Assembly (NCBI GenBank): GCA_036389835.1
Contig: DASVWC010000105.1
Location: forward strand, 1-64,000
Length of the DNA: 64,000 bases
Source of the DNA: AC-37 sp036389835
GTDB lineage: Bacteria > Actinomycetota > Thermoleophilia > Solirubrobacterales > Thermoleophilaceae
Reading direction: 5' to 3'
The notes below the pieces were generated by a model. The model had not been told where the DNA came from, searched no databases, and worked only from the letters and a program-made list of their open reading frames with translations. Position 1 is the first letter of the stretch, and every line of letters starts with the position of its first letter. This document shows, piece after piece, positions 15,584 through 24,850 of the stretch. The position numbers were made by a program, and so were the translations under genes.

Positions 15584-17182
15584 TCAAGCGTCCGTCGCGA
15601 CGGCGCGCTCGGCTTCGCGCGCCGGTCCTGATTGCGCGACGGCCGCGGGTACCGCCTCCTGGGGGCGACGGCGCGAGGGGAGGAACGCGGCGGCGACCAC
15701 CGCTCCGGCCGCGGCGATTCCGGCGGAGACGGCGAATCCGACTGCCGCCGCATTCACGAAGGCGTCGCGTGCGGACGCGATCAAGGCGTCAGAGCCCGGC
15801 GCCGGCAGGCTCCTGCCCAGCGCAACCGCCTGCCCGATCGACTCGCGCACCGCGTCCGCGTCGTCGCGCGACAGTTGAGCCACCGGGCCGAGGACGTCTC
15901 CGTACCGCGTCGAGACGATCGAGCCGATGACCGCCACGCCGAGCGCGAGGCCCGTCATTATCACGGCGTTGGACAGGCCGAAGGTCGCGCCGACCCGGCT
16001 CAGCGAGGATTCGACCGTCATCGTGTCGATGATCGGAGTGAACGCGAGCCCGTAGCCCGCGCCTGCCACGACGAGCGCGACCGCGATGTTCGTGTAGTCG
16101 GTCCCGGTGTCGACCGAGGTGAGGATCGCAAACCCCACGGCCAGGACCGCGAGCCCGATGCCGACCGGGACCTTCGTGCCGAACCTCGCCGCGAGCACGA
16201 CGGACACAGGCGATACCAAGATCAACACCCCCGCCACCGGCAGGAGCCGCAGGCCGGCCCCCAGAGCACTGTGCCCCTGCACGTCCTGAAGCACCTGGGT
16301 CAGCACGAACAGCATGCCGCCGATCGCCACGAACGTGAGGACGGCCGCGGCGGCGCTGGCCGAGAACCGCACGCTCCGGAAGAGCCCGAGGTCGAGCATC
16401 GGCGAGCTGGTGCGCGCCTCCCAGGTCACGAACGCCGCGAGGAACAGCACGGCCACGGCCAGCTCGGCGAGTGTTCCGGCGGCGGTCCAGCCGTGCTTCG
16501 GAGCCTCGACGATCGCGAACACCAAGAAGCCGAGGCCACCCGTCGAGAGCGCCGCCCCGACCAGATCCGGCGCGGAGCGGACGGAATTCCCTCCGCGCGG
16601 GACCAGGAGCGCGACGCCGACGAACGCGAGGCCGACGATCGGCAGGTTGACCAGGAAGACCGCCGGCCAGCCGGATGCGTCCACCAGGGCGCCGCCGAGG
16701 ACCGGACCGAGAACGAAGGACAGGCCGGCGGTCGCGGCCCAGATGCTCAGCGCCCGGGCTCGCTCCTCCGCCGAGAAGACGTGCGTGATGCTGGCCAGCG
16801 TCGTCGGCAGGATGAGCGCCCCGCCCACGCCCATGAGCGCCCGCGCTCCGATGAGCACGTCCGCCGACGTCGCGACGCTCGCCACCACCGCCGCGGCGCC
16901 GAACAGCCCGAGCCCGGCGAACAGCACGCGCCGGTAGCCCCAGCGGTCACCCAGCGCGCCCGACAGGAGGAGCAAACCGACCAATGTGAGTATGTACGCG
17001 TCGACGACCCACTGGAGCGTGCTCGCGCTCGCGTTCAGGTCCGCGGCGATGTCGGGAAGGGCGATGTTGACGATCGTCGAGTCGAGCTCGACGACGAACT
17101 CGCTGAGGATCAGCACCGCGAGGATCGCCCATCGCCGTGGATGGCCTTCGTGTGCGGTTTCGGCCAACCCCTCAGGTCTCAC
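15584..17182 (-). CDS. MFS drug-exporter-type transporter, DHA2 (14-TM) family
   Basis: 532 residues with about 14 hydrophobic segments. It carries the DHA2/EmrB-QacA signatures: LDSTIVNIALPDIAADL in TM1, GALGDRWGYRRVL (motif A) between TM2 and TM3, and a GPVLGGALVD motif C. These are proton-driven multidrug or metabolite exporters of the cytoplasmic membrane. Start is GTG at 17182. It is divergent from the flavin oxidoreductase (gap about 40-70 bp) and convergent with the LmbU-like gene. It is a plausible export or self-resistance gene for the product of the adjacent lipid cluster. Confidence 0.92.
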   Translation of the reverse strand: MRPEGLAETAHEGHPRRWAILAVLILSEFVVELDSTIVNIALPDIAADLNASASTLQWVVDAYILTLVGLLLLSGALGDRWGYRRVLFAGLGLFGAAAVVASVATSADVLIGARALMGVGGALILPTTLASITHVFSAEERARALSIWAATAGLSFVLGPVLGGALVDASGWPAVFLVNLPIVGLAFVGVALLVPRGGNSVRSAPDLVGAALSTGGLGFLVFAIVEAPKHGWTAAGTLAELAVAVLFLAAFVTWEARTSSPMLDLGLFRSVRFSASAAAAVLTFVAIGGMLFVLTQVLQDVQGHSALGAGLRLLPVAGVLILVSPVSVVLAARFGTKVPVGIGLAVLAVGFAILTSVDTGTDYTNIAVALVVAGAGYGLAFTPIIDTMTVESSLSRVGATFGLSNAVIMTGLALGVAVIGSIVSTRYGDVLGPVAQLSRDDADAVRESIGQAVALGRSLPAPGSDALIASARDAFVNAAAVGFAVSAGIAAAGAVVAAAFLPSRRRPQEAVPAAVAQSGPAREAERAVATDA

Positions 17183-17223
17183 GTTCGGTGGAACAACCCC
17201 ATGCGGTATGTAAGCATTGATCG

Positions 17224-18708
17224 ATGAGGGGCGGCCCGGAGCGAACGTCTGTGATCGACACCGACTACCTGGTCATCGGTGCGGGCGCGGGTGGTCTGGC
17301 TTTCGTCGATTCGCTGATCGGCGAGTCGGACGCGGACGTCGTGATGGTGGATCGGCGCCACAGCCCCGGTGGGCACTGGAACGACGCCTACCCCTTCGTG
17401 CGCCTCCACCAGCCCTCGGCCAGCTACGGCGTCAACTCGCGGGCCCTCGGCGCCGAGTCGATCGACACCACCGGGCCGAACGCCGGGTTCTACGACCGAG
17501 CCACGGGAGTGGAGATCTGCGACTACTTCCGCGAGGTCCTCGAGGATCACCTCCTGCCCTCGGGAAGGGTCCGGTTCTTCGGCGGGTACGACTACGTCGA
17601 GAACGGATCGAACGAGCATGCGCTCAGATCGCGCCTGAGCGGGAGGACGACCGAGGTGCGCGTGCGGCGCAAGGTGGTCGACGCCAGGTACCTGGCGTCG
17701 TCCGTCCCGGCGACCCACACGCCGGCCTTCGGCGCCGACCCGGACGCGCGGCTCGTTCCCGTCGGCGACCTCGTCGCGGTGAGCGAACCGCCGGCCGGCT
17801 ACACGATCCTCGGCGCCGGGAAGACCGCCATGGACGCGTGCAGCTGGCTCCTCGACAACGGTGTCGATCCGGACAGGATCCGCTGGATCAAGCCGCGGGA
17901 GGCATGGGTGTGGGACCGCGCGTGCTTTCAGCCGTGCGACCTCATCGTCTCGACGATCGAGGTCCTCTCGCGCGCGGTCGAGGCCCTCGCCGAGGCCGAG
18001 AGCGTCGACGACCTCCTGCGTCGCTTCGACGACTTCGGCCTGCTCTTCCGGCTCGACCCGGCCATCGAGCCGACGATGTTCCGAGGCGCGATCCTCAGCC
18101 GCGCCGAGGGGGAGGGCCTGCGGCAGATCGAGAGGGTCGTCCGCCTGGGACGCGTCGTGCACGTCGGCACCGACCGGATCGAGCTGGAGGACGGAGCCAT
18201 CCCGACCGGCCGCGGCGAGGTTCACGTGGACTGCACCGCATACGGCTTCCCCGCGGTCCCCACTCGCCCGATCTTCGAACCCGGGCGGATCACCGTCCAG
18301 TCGCTCAGCGGCGGCTTCACCACCTTCAACGCCGCCCTCGTGGGGTTCGTCGAGTCGGTCCGCGACGACGACGCGGAGAAGAACCGCGTCTGCACGCCGA
18401 CGCCGCAGCCCAGCAAGCCGATCGACGTGGTCTCGGGGACTCGCGGCTTTCTTCGCTACTTCGCCACGCACTCCGCCGAGCCGGACCTGTCGGCGTGGTC
18501 GCTCGCCTCCCGCCTCGCCCTGACACGGGGGCTGGCCGACCACCTCGACGACCAGCGGCTGCAGGCCGCGATGGGTCGTTGGGGGGCGAACCTCGAATCG
18601 GCGCTGGACAACGCCGCGCAGCTTCTGGCGTCTCAGGAGGAGAGGGACGCGTCCCAGCGAGCAACCGTGTCGAGCTCGTCCGCGAGCAGGCGCTCCTTGC
18701 ACAGATAG
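17224..18708 (+). CDS. FAD/NAD(P)-binding flavoprotein monooxygenase-like protein
   Basis: 494 residues (485 if GTG 17251, which has GGAG upstream, is the start). There are two dinucleotide-binding motifs: VIGAGAGGLA for FAD near the N terminus and TILGAGKTAMDA for NAD(P)H mid-protein. Between them is the GGHWNDAYPFVRLHQPS stretch common in FMO/Baeyer-Villiger-like enzymes. It probably oxidises a small molecule using NAD(P)H and O2. The last 76 bp overlap the 3' end of the opposing fatty acyl-AMP ligase gene. The low-complexity Ser-rich C-terminal tail lies in that overlap, so the end of the protein may be non-essential. Neighbours suggest a tailoring role in the lipid cluster. Confidence 0.85.
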   Translation: MRGGPERTSVIDTDYLVIGAGAGGLAFVDSLIGESDADVVMVDRRHSPGGHWNDAYPFVRLHQPSASYGVNSRALGAESIDTTGPNAGFYDRATGVEICDYFREVLEDHLLPSGRVRFFGGYDYVENGSNEHALRSRLSGRTTEVRVRRKVVDARYLASSVPATHTPAFGADPDARLVPVGDLVAVSEPPAGYTILGAGKTAMDACSWLLDNGVDPDRIRWIKPREAWVWDRACFQPCDLIVSTIEVLSRAVEALAEAESVDDLLRRFDDFGLLFRLDPAIEPTMFRGAILSRAEGEGLRQIERVVRLGRVVHVGTDRIELEDGAIPTGRGEVHVDCTAYGFPAVPTRPIFEPGRITVQSLSGGFTTFNAALVGFVESVRDDDAEKNRVCTPTPQPSKPIDVVSGTRGFLRYFATHSAEPDLSAWSLASRLALTRGLADHLDDQRLQAAMGRWGANLESALDNAAQLLASQEERDASQRATVSSSSASRRSLHR

Positions 18709-20375
18709 CGCTGGACCTTTCCGCTCGAGGTCTTCGGGACCGTCCTCGGCGGGACGAGGGCGACCGTCTCCGGCCTCAGGCTCGTCTCCCTCGAGATGGC
18801 GCGGCGGATTGCGTCCAGCGTCCCCGCATGACCGTCGCCGTCGTCACCACCGACCTCGTAGACGATCCCGATGCCCTCGCGACCGTCCTCGGACTCCATC
18901 GGGAACACGGCTCCGCACCCCCGCCGCAGCCCCGGTACGGCGGCCTCGCATCCCTTCTCGACGTCAACGGGGTGGTAGTTGCGCCCGTTGATGACGATGA
19001 CGTCCTTGAGCCGGCCGGACACGAACACCTGATCATCGAGCAGGAAGCCGAGGTCGCCCGTCCTCAAGAACGGTCCCTCGCCCGTGTCGGAGGTCGTCGC
19101 GTGGAAGGTCGCCCGCGTCTCCTCCGGCTTCCGCCAGTAGCCGCGCGCCACGTTCGGGCCCGAGAACCAGATCTCGCCGACGCGGCCGTCGGGACACTTG
19201 CGCAGTGACGAGGGATCGACGATCGCGATCGCGTGGTCGATCGGTGGACCTCCGCACCCCACGAGCACGCGCGCGCCGGCGTCGCCGCTCGCGGACTCGA
19301 CGACGCGGCCTCGCTCGAGCTGATCTCGGTCGGCGCTGACGATTCGCGGACCGGCCAGCCTCCTGGTGCCGCTGACCATCAGCGTGGCCTCCGCGAGGCC
19401 GTAGGCCGGGACGAAGGCCTCGCGCCGGAACCCGTACGGAGCGAAGGCGCGCGCGAACTCCGTGAGCGTTTCGGCGCGTACCGGCTCGGAGCCGCTGAAC
19501 GCGACCTCCATGCTGCTCAGGTCGAGCCCCGCGCGCTGGTCTGGCGTCGTGCGCCGCACGCACAGGTCGTACGCGAAGTTGGGGGCGCCGGTGACCGTCG
19601 CGCGGTGGCGTGAGATCTCGCGCAGCCAGGTGATCGGACGCCTCAGGAACGTCAGCGGCGACATCAGCACGCCGCGCATCCCCGTGTACACCGACGTGAT
19701 GACGCCACCGATGAGCCCCATGTCGTGATACGGCGGCAGCCAGGTGACGACGACGTCTCGCTCCGAGAGCTCGAACGCGACCTGCATCCGGGCGGCGTTG
19801 CTCAGCAGTTGCTCGTGCGTCAGCATGACCCCGGACGGCGACCGCGTCGAGCCGGACGTGTACTGGAGCAACGCGAGCGCATCGCTGGGCGGAGCGCCGG
19901 CGCCTCGATCCCCGCCGTGGAGCTCATCCGTGGCCACGACACGAGACGAGGAACCGCCGGATCGCAGCCACTGCTCGACGCTTTCGCGCAGGGGCTCCGT
20001 CGTCAGGACGAGGTCGGCGGCCGCGTCGTCGAGGATCGCGAGCAGGCGCGGCAGTGTCCGGCTGATGCGCAGCGGGTCCGGCGGATACGCCGGGACCACC
20101 GGCGCTCCGGCGTAGAAGCAGCCGAAGAGCGCCGCGACGTAGTCCAGCCCCGGCGCGAACAGCAGCAGGGCCGGGTTGGTGGGGCTGCTGTTCTCGGACT
20201 CGATCGCCGCCGCCGCCGCGCACGCCCTGCCGTGGAGCTCGGCGTACGTCAGCGCCCGCTCGGAGCCGTCCTCCTCCACGAAGACGAACGCCGTGGTCTC
20301 CGGGGTGGACTCGGCACGGCTGCGGAGCACCTCCGCGAAGCTCGTCGCGGAGTGCGTGCGATCAGCCACTGCCAC
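18633..20375 (-). CDS. Fatty acyl-AMP ligase (FAAL)
   Basis: 580 residues of the ANL adenylating superfamily, closest in motif pattern to FAALs: LLQYTSGSTRSPSGVMLTH (P-loop), WLPPYHDMGLIGG, the FLRRPITWLREISRHRAT block followed by GAPNFAYDLC, YGLAEATL, and a C-terminal PKTSSGKVQRYLCKE lysine motif. FAALs turn fatty acids into acyl-adenylates and hand them to an ACP or PKS instead of CoA. It is the last gene of the leftward lipid operon, starting 14 bp inside the preceding gene. The 79-residue ACP upstream is the natural acceptor. Chain length cannot be inferred. Confidence 0.92.
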   Translation of the reverse strand: MAVADRTHSATSFAEVLRSRAESTPETTAFVFVEEDGSERALTYAELHGRACAAAAAIESENSSPTNPALLLFAPGLDYVAALFGCFYAGAPVVPAYPPDPLRISRTLPRLLAILDDAAADLVLTTEPLRESVEQWLRSGGSSSRVVATDELHGGDRGAGAPPSDALALLQYTSGSTRSPSGVMLTHEQLLSNAARMQVAFELSERDVVVTWLPPYHDMGLIGGVITSVYTGMRGVLMSPLTFLRRPITWLREISRHRATVTGAPNFAYDLCVRRTTPDQRAGLDLSSMEVAFSGSEPVRAETLTEFARAFAPYGFRREAFVPAYGLAEATLMVSGTRRLAGPRIVSADRDQLERGRVVESASGDAGARVLVGCGGPPIDHAIAIVDPSSLRKCPDGRVGEIWFSGPNVARGYWRKPEETRATFHATTSDTGEGPFLRTGDLGFLLDDQVFVSGRLKDVIVINGRNYHPVDVEKGCEAAVPGLRRGCGAVFPMESEDGREGIGIVYEVGGDDGDGHAGTLDAIRRAISRETSLRPETVALVPPRTVPKTSSGKVQRYLCKERLLADELDTVARWDASLSS

Positions 20376-22824
20376 CGCCGGGACCGTCGCCGTCAGCGCG
20401 CGCGGGCAGGTTGCGAGCCGCCACGAGGCGCGGTCCGAGCCGAGCGTCGGCGGGGAGGACCCGCGTCAGCGGGAAGCCCACGCCGGTGAGAAGCCGCTCG
20501 AGCTCCGCCTCACCGAGGTGTGGATCGCCGCCGGATCGCGCCGTCCGCAGGCGGCGTACGGCTGCGCCCAGCGGGTCTCGCGGTGGGACCGGCAGCGCGG
20601 ACAGCACCCAGCCGTTCGGCTCGACGGCGCCTCGCAGCGCGGCGAGCTCGCGCTCGACCACCGCGCGGGGGTGAAAGGCCACCGGCACGAGCGCGAGCGC
20701 GAACGGCGCGTCCGCGGGCAGGTCGCCCACCGGCCGGCCGTCGACCTCCACACGCTCGGAGAGACCGGCGGCGCGGACGTCCGCCACCCCCTGCGACAGC
20801 GCCGAGGGCTCGCGCTCCAACCCGACGACGCGCACGTCGGGAAGCCAGCGGCACAGCTCGACAGCGAGCTCGGCCGACCCCGGCCCGATCACCAGCACAC
20901 GCCGCGAGCCGCTCCGAAGAAGGTCGGCGAGTCCCTCCAGGTCCGGCAGGTGGCGTTCGAACAGCGCCTCGCAGAGCGCGAAGGCGGTGCCGTCATACGC
21001 CAGCTCGGGACGGCCGTCGCCGCCGAGCGATCCCGGCGCGCCCGCCAGCGCCGAGCGAAGCTCCGCCTCGACCGCGGCGCGCCATGCGCTGTCATCGAGC
21101 ATGGACTCGAGGCCGGGCGCCGCCGCGTACTCCTCGGCGTCGCGCCGGACGAGCCCCGCGCCCACGAGGACTTCGAGCATCCCCTCCACCACCCATTCGG
21201 GCGCGCCTACGCGCTCGCTCAGGGCCGCCGTCTCACGCGGCATCGCAATGGCGTCGAGCAGCTTCGTCGCGAGCGCCGCGGCGAGGACCGCACACGCGCT
21301 CGCCGATCCCGCCAGGCGCGCGAGAGGCTCGTCGAACTGCTCCGGGCGCCCGGTCAGGACCTCGACGAGCTCGCCGTCGAGCTCGCCTCGCTGCGCCCGC
21401 CCGAAGAACGCGGAGCCGGCGCGCAGGATCGAGCACAGCTCGTCGCCGAGCGCCTCGCGCCGGGGTTGGAGCGCCTCGCCCAGGCCGGCCGCCGCGAGCA
21501 CCTCGGTCGCGTGCTCGCGCAGCCCGGCGGCACCGGACGCCGCTCCGTCGCCGTCGAGGTCCGTCCCGAGCGTCCGCAGCGCGTGCCGCGCGGCCACCAG
21601 CCGGGCGATCGTCTGGTTCACGCGCCCCTCCCGTAGCTTCCGGCCGTCGACCTCGACGGCCGTGCGCTGGCCGAGCTGGATGAGGAGGAGCTCCTGAGCA
21701 CCCTGGCCGGCCATGAGGCCGAGGACGTCCCGCATGTAGCGCTCCCACGGGTGAAGCGTCATGTAGCCCTCGCCGCCCTGCAGGCTCATGACGAGCTGAC
21801 CGACCTGAACCGCCGTCTGGGCCGTGTGGTGCTTCGCAGCCGTGGCGAGCTCGTCGAAGTACGGATCGCGGTCTCCGCGCGTGGCGTCGAGCGCCAGGTG
21901 GACGATCGCGCGCGAGGTCTCGATCGCCACCCGCATCTCTCCGACGGCGCGCTCGACGTTCGGGTAGTCGAGGACCGGGCGGCCGCCTCGAATTCGAGTC
22001 GCCATCCGCTCCACGCATCGGGTGACGAGCGCATCCATCGTGCCGACGAGCGTGCTGGCGGTCATGAGCCGGCGATTGCGCGCATACGAGTTCATGCCGC
22101 TCAGGGCGTCGGCTCGCCAGATGAGCCGCGCGTCCGGCAGCCGAACGCCGCACAGCGCGATCTGGCCGAGGCCGAGTGACCGGGCCCCCATCGTCTCGAG
22201 TCCCGAGATCGCTACGCCGGCGTCATCCCGCGCGACGAGGAAGCCGAGCAGGTCGTTCGACTCCTCGTCGCGGACGAAGACGACGAAGAAGTCCGCTATC
22301 AGCGCGGCGGCGACGATTCCCTTCTTGCCGTCGAGCACCCACCCGCCGGGGCGCTCGCGCGCCGTCGACGCGTAGTCGTAGGGATCTCGGTTCTCGTACG
22401 CCGCCACCGTCGCGATCGCTTGACCGGAGGCAAGGCGCGCGACGTAGCGCTCGATCAGGTCGGATCTCCCGGTTCGGAGCAGGAGCTCCGCGACCTCGCC
22501 GCTGATGTCGAGGAGGGTCGAGAAGCCCGGATCGCGCGCCAGCCGCGCCAGCTCCTCCACGACGATGCCCCATTCGAACTTGTCACGCCCCTCGCCGCCT
22601 ATCGCCGTGGGCAGGGAGAACTGCACGAGCCCGATCTCGGCGGCCTCGCGGAAGAGGCTTCGCGATACGGGAGTGATGCTGCGGTCGCACTCCAGCGCCG
22701 CTGGGTTCGACCGCCGCTGGATGAACCACTGGAACCGCTGTCGCGTCTCCAGGCGGAGGCTCGCCACCTCGGCCTGGAACCGGCTTCCGGCGAAGGGCCG
22801 GCGCTCGGTGCCCAGCACGTCCAT
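20362..22824 (-). CDS. Acyl-CoA dehydrogenase fused to a methyltransferase-like domain
   Basis: 820 residues. About 1-430 is an acyl-CoA dehydrogenase-type flavoprotein (IGLVQFSLPTAIGGEG, GWVLDGKKGIV, GGEGYMTLHPWERYMRDVLG). After a linker, about 570-640 looks like the winged-helix dimerisation domain of O-methyltransferases (ETAALSERVGAPEWVVEGMLE). From about 700 there is a Rossmann SAM-binding-like fold (RVLVIGPGSAELAVELCRW then VVGLEREPSA). The start is set by the ATGA overlap with the ACP gene. The dehydrogenase part probably desaturates an acyl-ACP. Motif I (IGPGSAE) differs from the usual DxGxGxG, so methyltransferase activity is uncertain. This two-domain combination is not one I know. 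Confidence 0.85.
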   Translation of the reverse strand: MDVLGTERRPFAGSRFQAEVASLRLETRQRFQWFIQRRSNPAALECDRSITPVSRSLFREAAEIGLVQFSLPTAIGGEGRDKFEWGIVVEELARLARDPGFSTLLDISGEVAELLLRTGRSDLIERYVARLASGQAIATVAAYENRDPYDYASTARERPGGWVLDGKKGIVAAALIADFFVVFVRDEESNDLLGFLVARDDAGVAISGLETMGARSLGLGQIALCGVRLPDARLIWRADALSGMNSYARNRRLMTASTLVGTMDALVTRCVERMATRIRGGRPVLDYPNVERAVGEMRVAIETSRAIVHLALDATRGDRDPYFDELATAAKHHTAQTAVQVGQLVMSLQGGEGYMTLHPWERYMRDVLGLMAGQGAQELLLIQLGQRTAVEVDGRKLREGRVNQTIARLVAARHALRTLGTDLDGDGAASGAAGLREHATEVLAAAGLGEALQPRREALGDELCSILRAGSAFFGRAQRGELDGELVEVLTGRPEQFDEPLARLAGSASACAVLAAALATKLLDAIAMPRETAALSERVGAPEWVVEGMLEVLVGAGLVRRDAEEYAAAPGLESMLDDSAWRAAVEAELRSALAGAPGSLGGDGRPELAYDGTAFALCEALFERHLPDLEGLADLLRSGSRRVLVIGPGSAELAVELCRWLPDVRVVGLEREPSALSQGVADVRAAGLSERVEVDGRPVGDLPADAPFALALVPVAFHPRAVVERELAALRGAVEPNGWVLSALPVPPRDPLGAAVRRLRTARSGGDPHLGEAELERLLTGVGFPLTRVLPADARLGPRLVAARNLPARADGDGPGGGSG

Positions 22825-23063
22825 CACGAGCGGCCGTCCGGCTCGCCGTCGACCGTGGCCGCGATCTCCGCGAGCGTCTCGTCGCCGAGAAAGCGCTGCA
22901 TCGCGACGATCAACCCGAGCTCGTCCTCGATCGTCGCCGACAGCTCGGCCGCGGTCAGGGAGTCGATCCCGAGCTCGCCGCACGGGCGTCGTGCAACTTC
23001 GTCGTCTCGAAGGCCGAGCATCTCGACGACGAGGCGCTGGACGTCGTCCCGGGAGGCGCTCAC
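22824..23063 (-). CDS. Acyl carrier protein
   Basis: 79 residues with the phosphopantetheine motif LGIDSLTAAEL and the acidic helix II expected of an ACP. The GTG at 23063 overlaps the upstream dehydrogenase stop (GTGA) and has GGGAGG 6 nt upstream. The stop overlaps the next gene's ATG (ATGA). Wedged between two acyl-CoA dehydrogenase-type genes and followed by a FAAL, it very likely carries the fatty acyl chain during desaturation. Confidence 0.92.
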   Translation of the reverse strand: MSASRDDVQRLVVEMLGLRDDEVARRPCGELGIDSLTAAELSATIEDELGLIVAMQRFLGDETLAEIAATVDGEPDGRS

Positions 23064-24850
23064 AGATCGCCTCCCGAACCCGGTGGCGCCGGGGCGAGGG
23101 GAAGCTCCAGCAGCGAGAACAGCCTGCTCTCGTCGTGCAGGCGCTGGAGCCACCTCGCGCAGTGCTCCTCGGCGCTGTCCGCCGGCTCGCCGGGGTGCTC
23201 CTCGAGCCTCGCCAGCAGCCGCGTCAAGCAGATGACCAGCCAGTGCCCGGCCGCGGCGTCACGGCTCAGCCGCTCGCGATTCTCGAGCCACATGTGCAGG
23301 CAGCAGGCGGCCGCATGAACGAGACAGTGCTTGCGGGCGACGTCGTATCCCTCCATCGCACGGCCGGATCCACCGGTGGCCAGGCTGGCCAGATCCCGCC
23401 TCGTCCGGTCGCGCTGCTCGCGAACCCGGCGGGTGAGGCCGACCAGCGCGGTCCTCTCCCCCACGTCCGGCGAATCGAGCTCGTCGAGGACGTCGTCCAA
23501 GCCGTCGACGATCTCGTCGTCGCAGCCGTAGGACAGCGCTGGTCTGCGGGCCTGCGGATCCCAGGGCGGGACCGGCGATCCCGCGGCGAAGAGGCTCGAG
23601 CGGCTGACCGCCGGGTCGGTGCGCCGGAAGGGCCGGCGCAGGCCGTACGCGAGCTGCGCGCGGACCGTCTCGAGCTGGACGAGCTCGGTGCCCTCGAACA
23701 CGGTCGTGATGCTGACGTCACGGACGAGCTTCTGGAACGCGCCGGAGGCGATGCCTTCACGAAGGTAGTTACGGGCGCTCAGCACCTCGGCGCAGTCGCG
23801 CACGGCCTGCTCGCACAACGACGGCACGACGTACTTCGCGACCGCGGACCAGAGGCTCATCCGGTGGGGAGCGCCGTTGAGTCCGCGTGCGGCCGATATG
23901 GCGACGCACTCGGACACGAGTAGATCCGCGAAGGCCCCGACCAGCAGGCGGCGCACGGGAGCGAGCTCGACGATCGGGGCGCCGTAGAGGCGTCGCTCGC
24001 GCGCCCAGACGAGCGCGATACGCATCGCGGTGTCGCCCGCGCCGAGGCACATGCTTGCGACGAGCGAGCGGGTGAACTGCAACGTCGTCGCGACCATCTC
24101 GAGACCGCGGCCCACGCGACCGACCGCCGCGTCGGCCGGCACGACGCATCCGTGGAAGGCCACGCCGCTGAGGTCGTGCCCCCGCAAGCCGACCGTGCGC
24201 ACCTTCGGCAGCTTCTCGAGCGTGCCGCGGTCGACGCTCTCGGGATCGACGAGGAAGAGCCCGAACGACGGCTCGGATTGCGCGAGGACCACGTAGAACG
24301 CCGCTCGCCTCGCGTTCCCGACCAGCCACTTCTCGCCATCGAGCCTGAAGCCGGCGTCGAGGCGCGTGGCGCGCGTCCCGGTCGCCAACAGGTCGCTTCC
24401 AGCCGCCTTCTCGCTTACGCCGAGCGTGCCGAAGCCCGCGTTCATGACGATGCCGGCCACCCGTGACCGCTGCTTCGCGTCCCCCCACAGCCAGATGGGA
24501 AGCGCGGCGAGGAACGTCGAGCCGATACCGACCGTGAGCACGAGGTCACGCCGGGCGAGCAGCCGCGCGAACATCAGCAGGTCGTCGAAAGAGCCAAGCC
24601 GTCCGCCCTCCGTGACCGGGACGAGCGACTCGTACGCACCGACGCCCTCCAATGCCCTGAATGCCCCCGACGGCGGCGCCTCCTCCTCGTCGGCTCGAAC
24701 CGCGGCCTCGAAGGAGACGGTGCTGGCGGGATCGAACGGGGACCCGAGCGCCTGCTCGAGCTCGAGCGCGGTGGCGTACGAGCCCGCGGGCGGGAACCCG
24801 CCGACCGCCGGCGCGGAGCTAGAAGTGCTCGATTGCAACTGCATGGACAT
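23060..24850 (-). CDS. Acyl-CoA dehydrogenase family protein with C-terminal extension
   Basis: 596 residues. The dehydrogenase core spans about 60-420: NAGFGTLGVSEKAAGSDL, GFRLDGEKWLVGNARRA, ERRLYGAPIVELAPVRRLL and TTVFEGTELVQLETVRAQL. An extra helical C-terminal part of about 170 residues lacks a name I can give. Family members oxidise acyl thioesters to enoyl thioesters with FAD. Two start ATGs lie close together (24850, 24844), about 30 bp inside the preceding hotdog gene. Friulimicin biosynthesis uses an acyl-ACP ligase, an ACP and two acyl-CoA dehydrogenases (LipA, LipD, LipB, LipE) to desaturate its fatty acid, and this operon has the same set. Confidence 0.9.
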   Translation of the reverse strand: MSMQLQSSTSSSAPAVGGFPPAGSYATALELEQALGSPFDPASTVSFEAAVRADEEEAPPSGAFRALEGVGAYESLVPVTEGGRLGSFDDLLMFARLLARRDLVLTVGIGSTFLAALPIWLWGDAKQRSRVAGIVMNAGFGTLGVSEKAAGSDLLATGTRATRLDAGFRLDGEKWLVGNARRAAFYVVLAQSEPSFGLFLVDPESVDRGTLEKLPKVRTVGLRGHDLSGVAFHGCVVPADAAVGRVGRGLEMVATTLQFTRSLVASMCLGAGDTAMRIALVWARERRLYGAPIVELAPVRRLLVGAFADLLVSECVAISAARGLNGAPHRMSLWSAVAKYVVPSLCEQAVRDCAEVLSARNYLREGIASGAFQKLVRDVSITTVFEGTELVQLETVRAQLAYGLRRPFRRTDPAVSRSSLFAAGSPVPPWDPQARRPALSYGCDDEIVDGLDDVLDELDSPDVGERTALVGLTRRVREQRDRTRRDLASLATGGSGRAMEGYDVARKHCLVHAAACCLHMWLENRERLSRDAAAGHWLVICLTRLLARLEEHPGEPADSAEEHCARWLQRLHDESRLFSLLELPLAPAPPGSGGDL

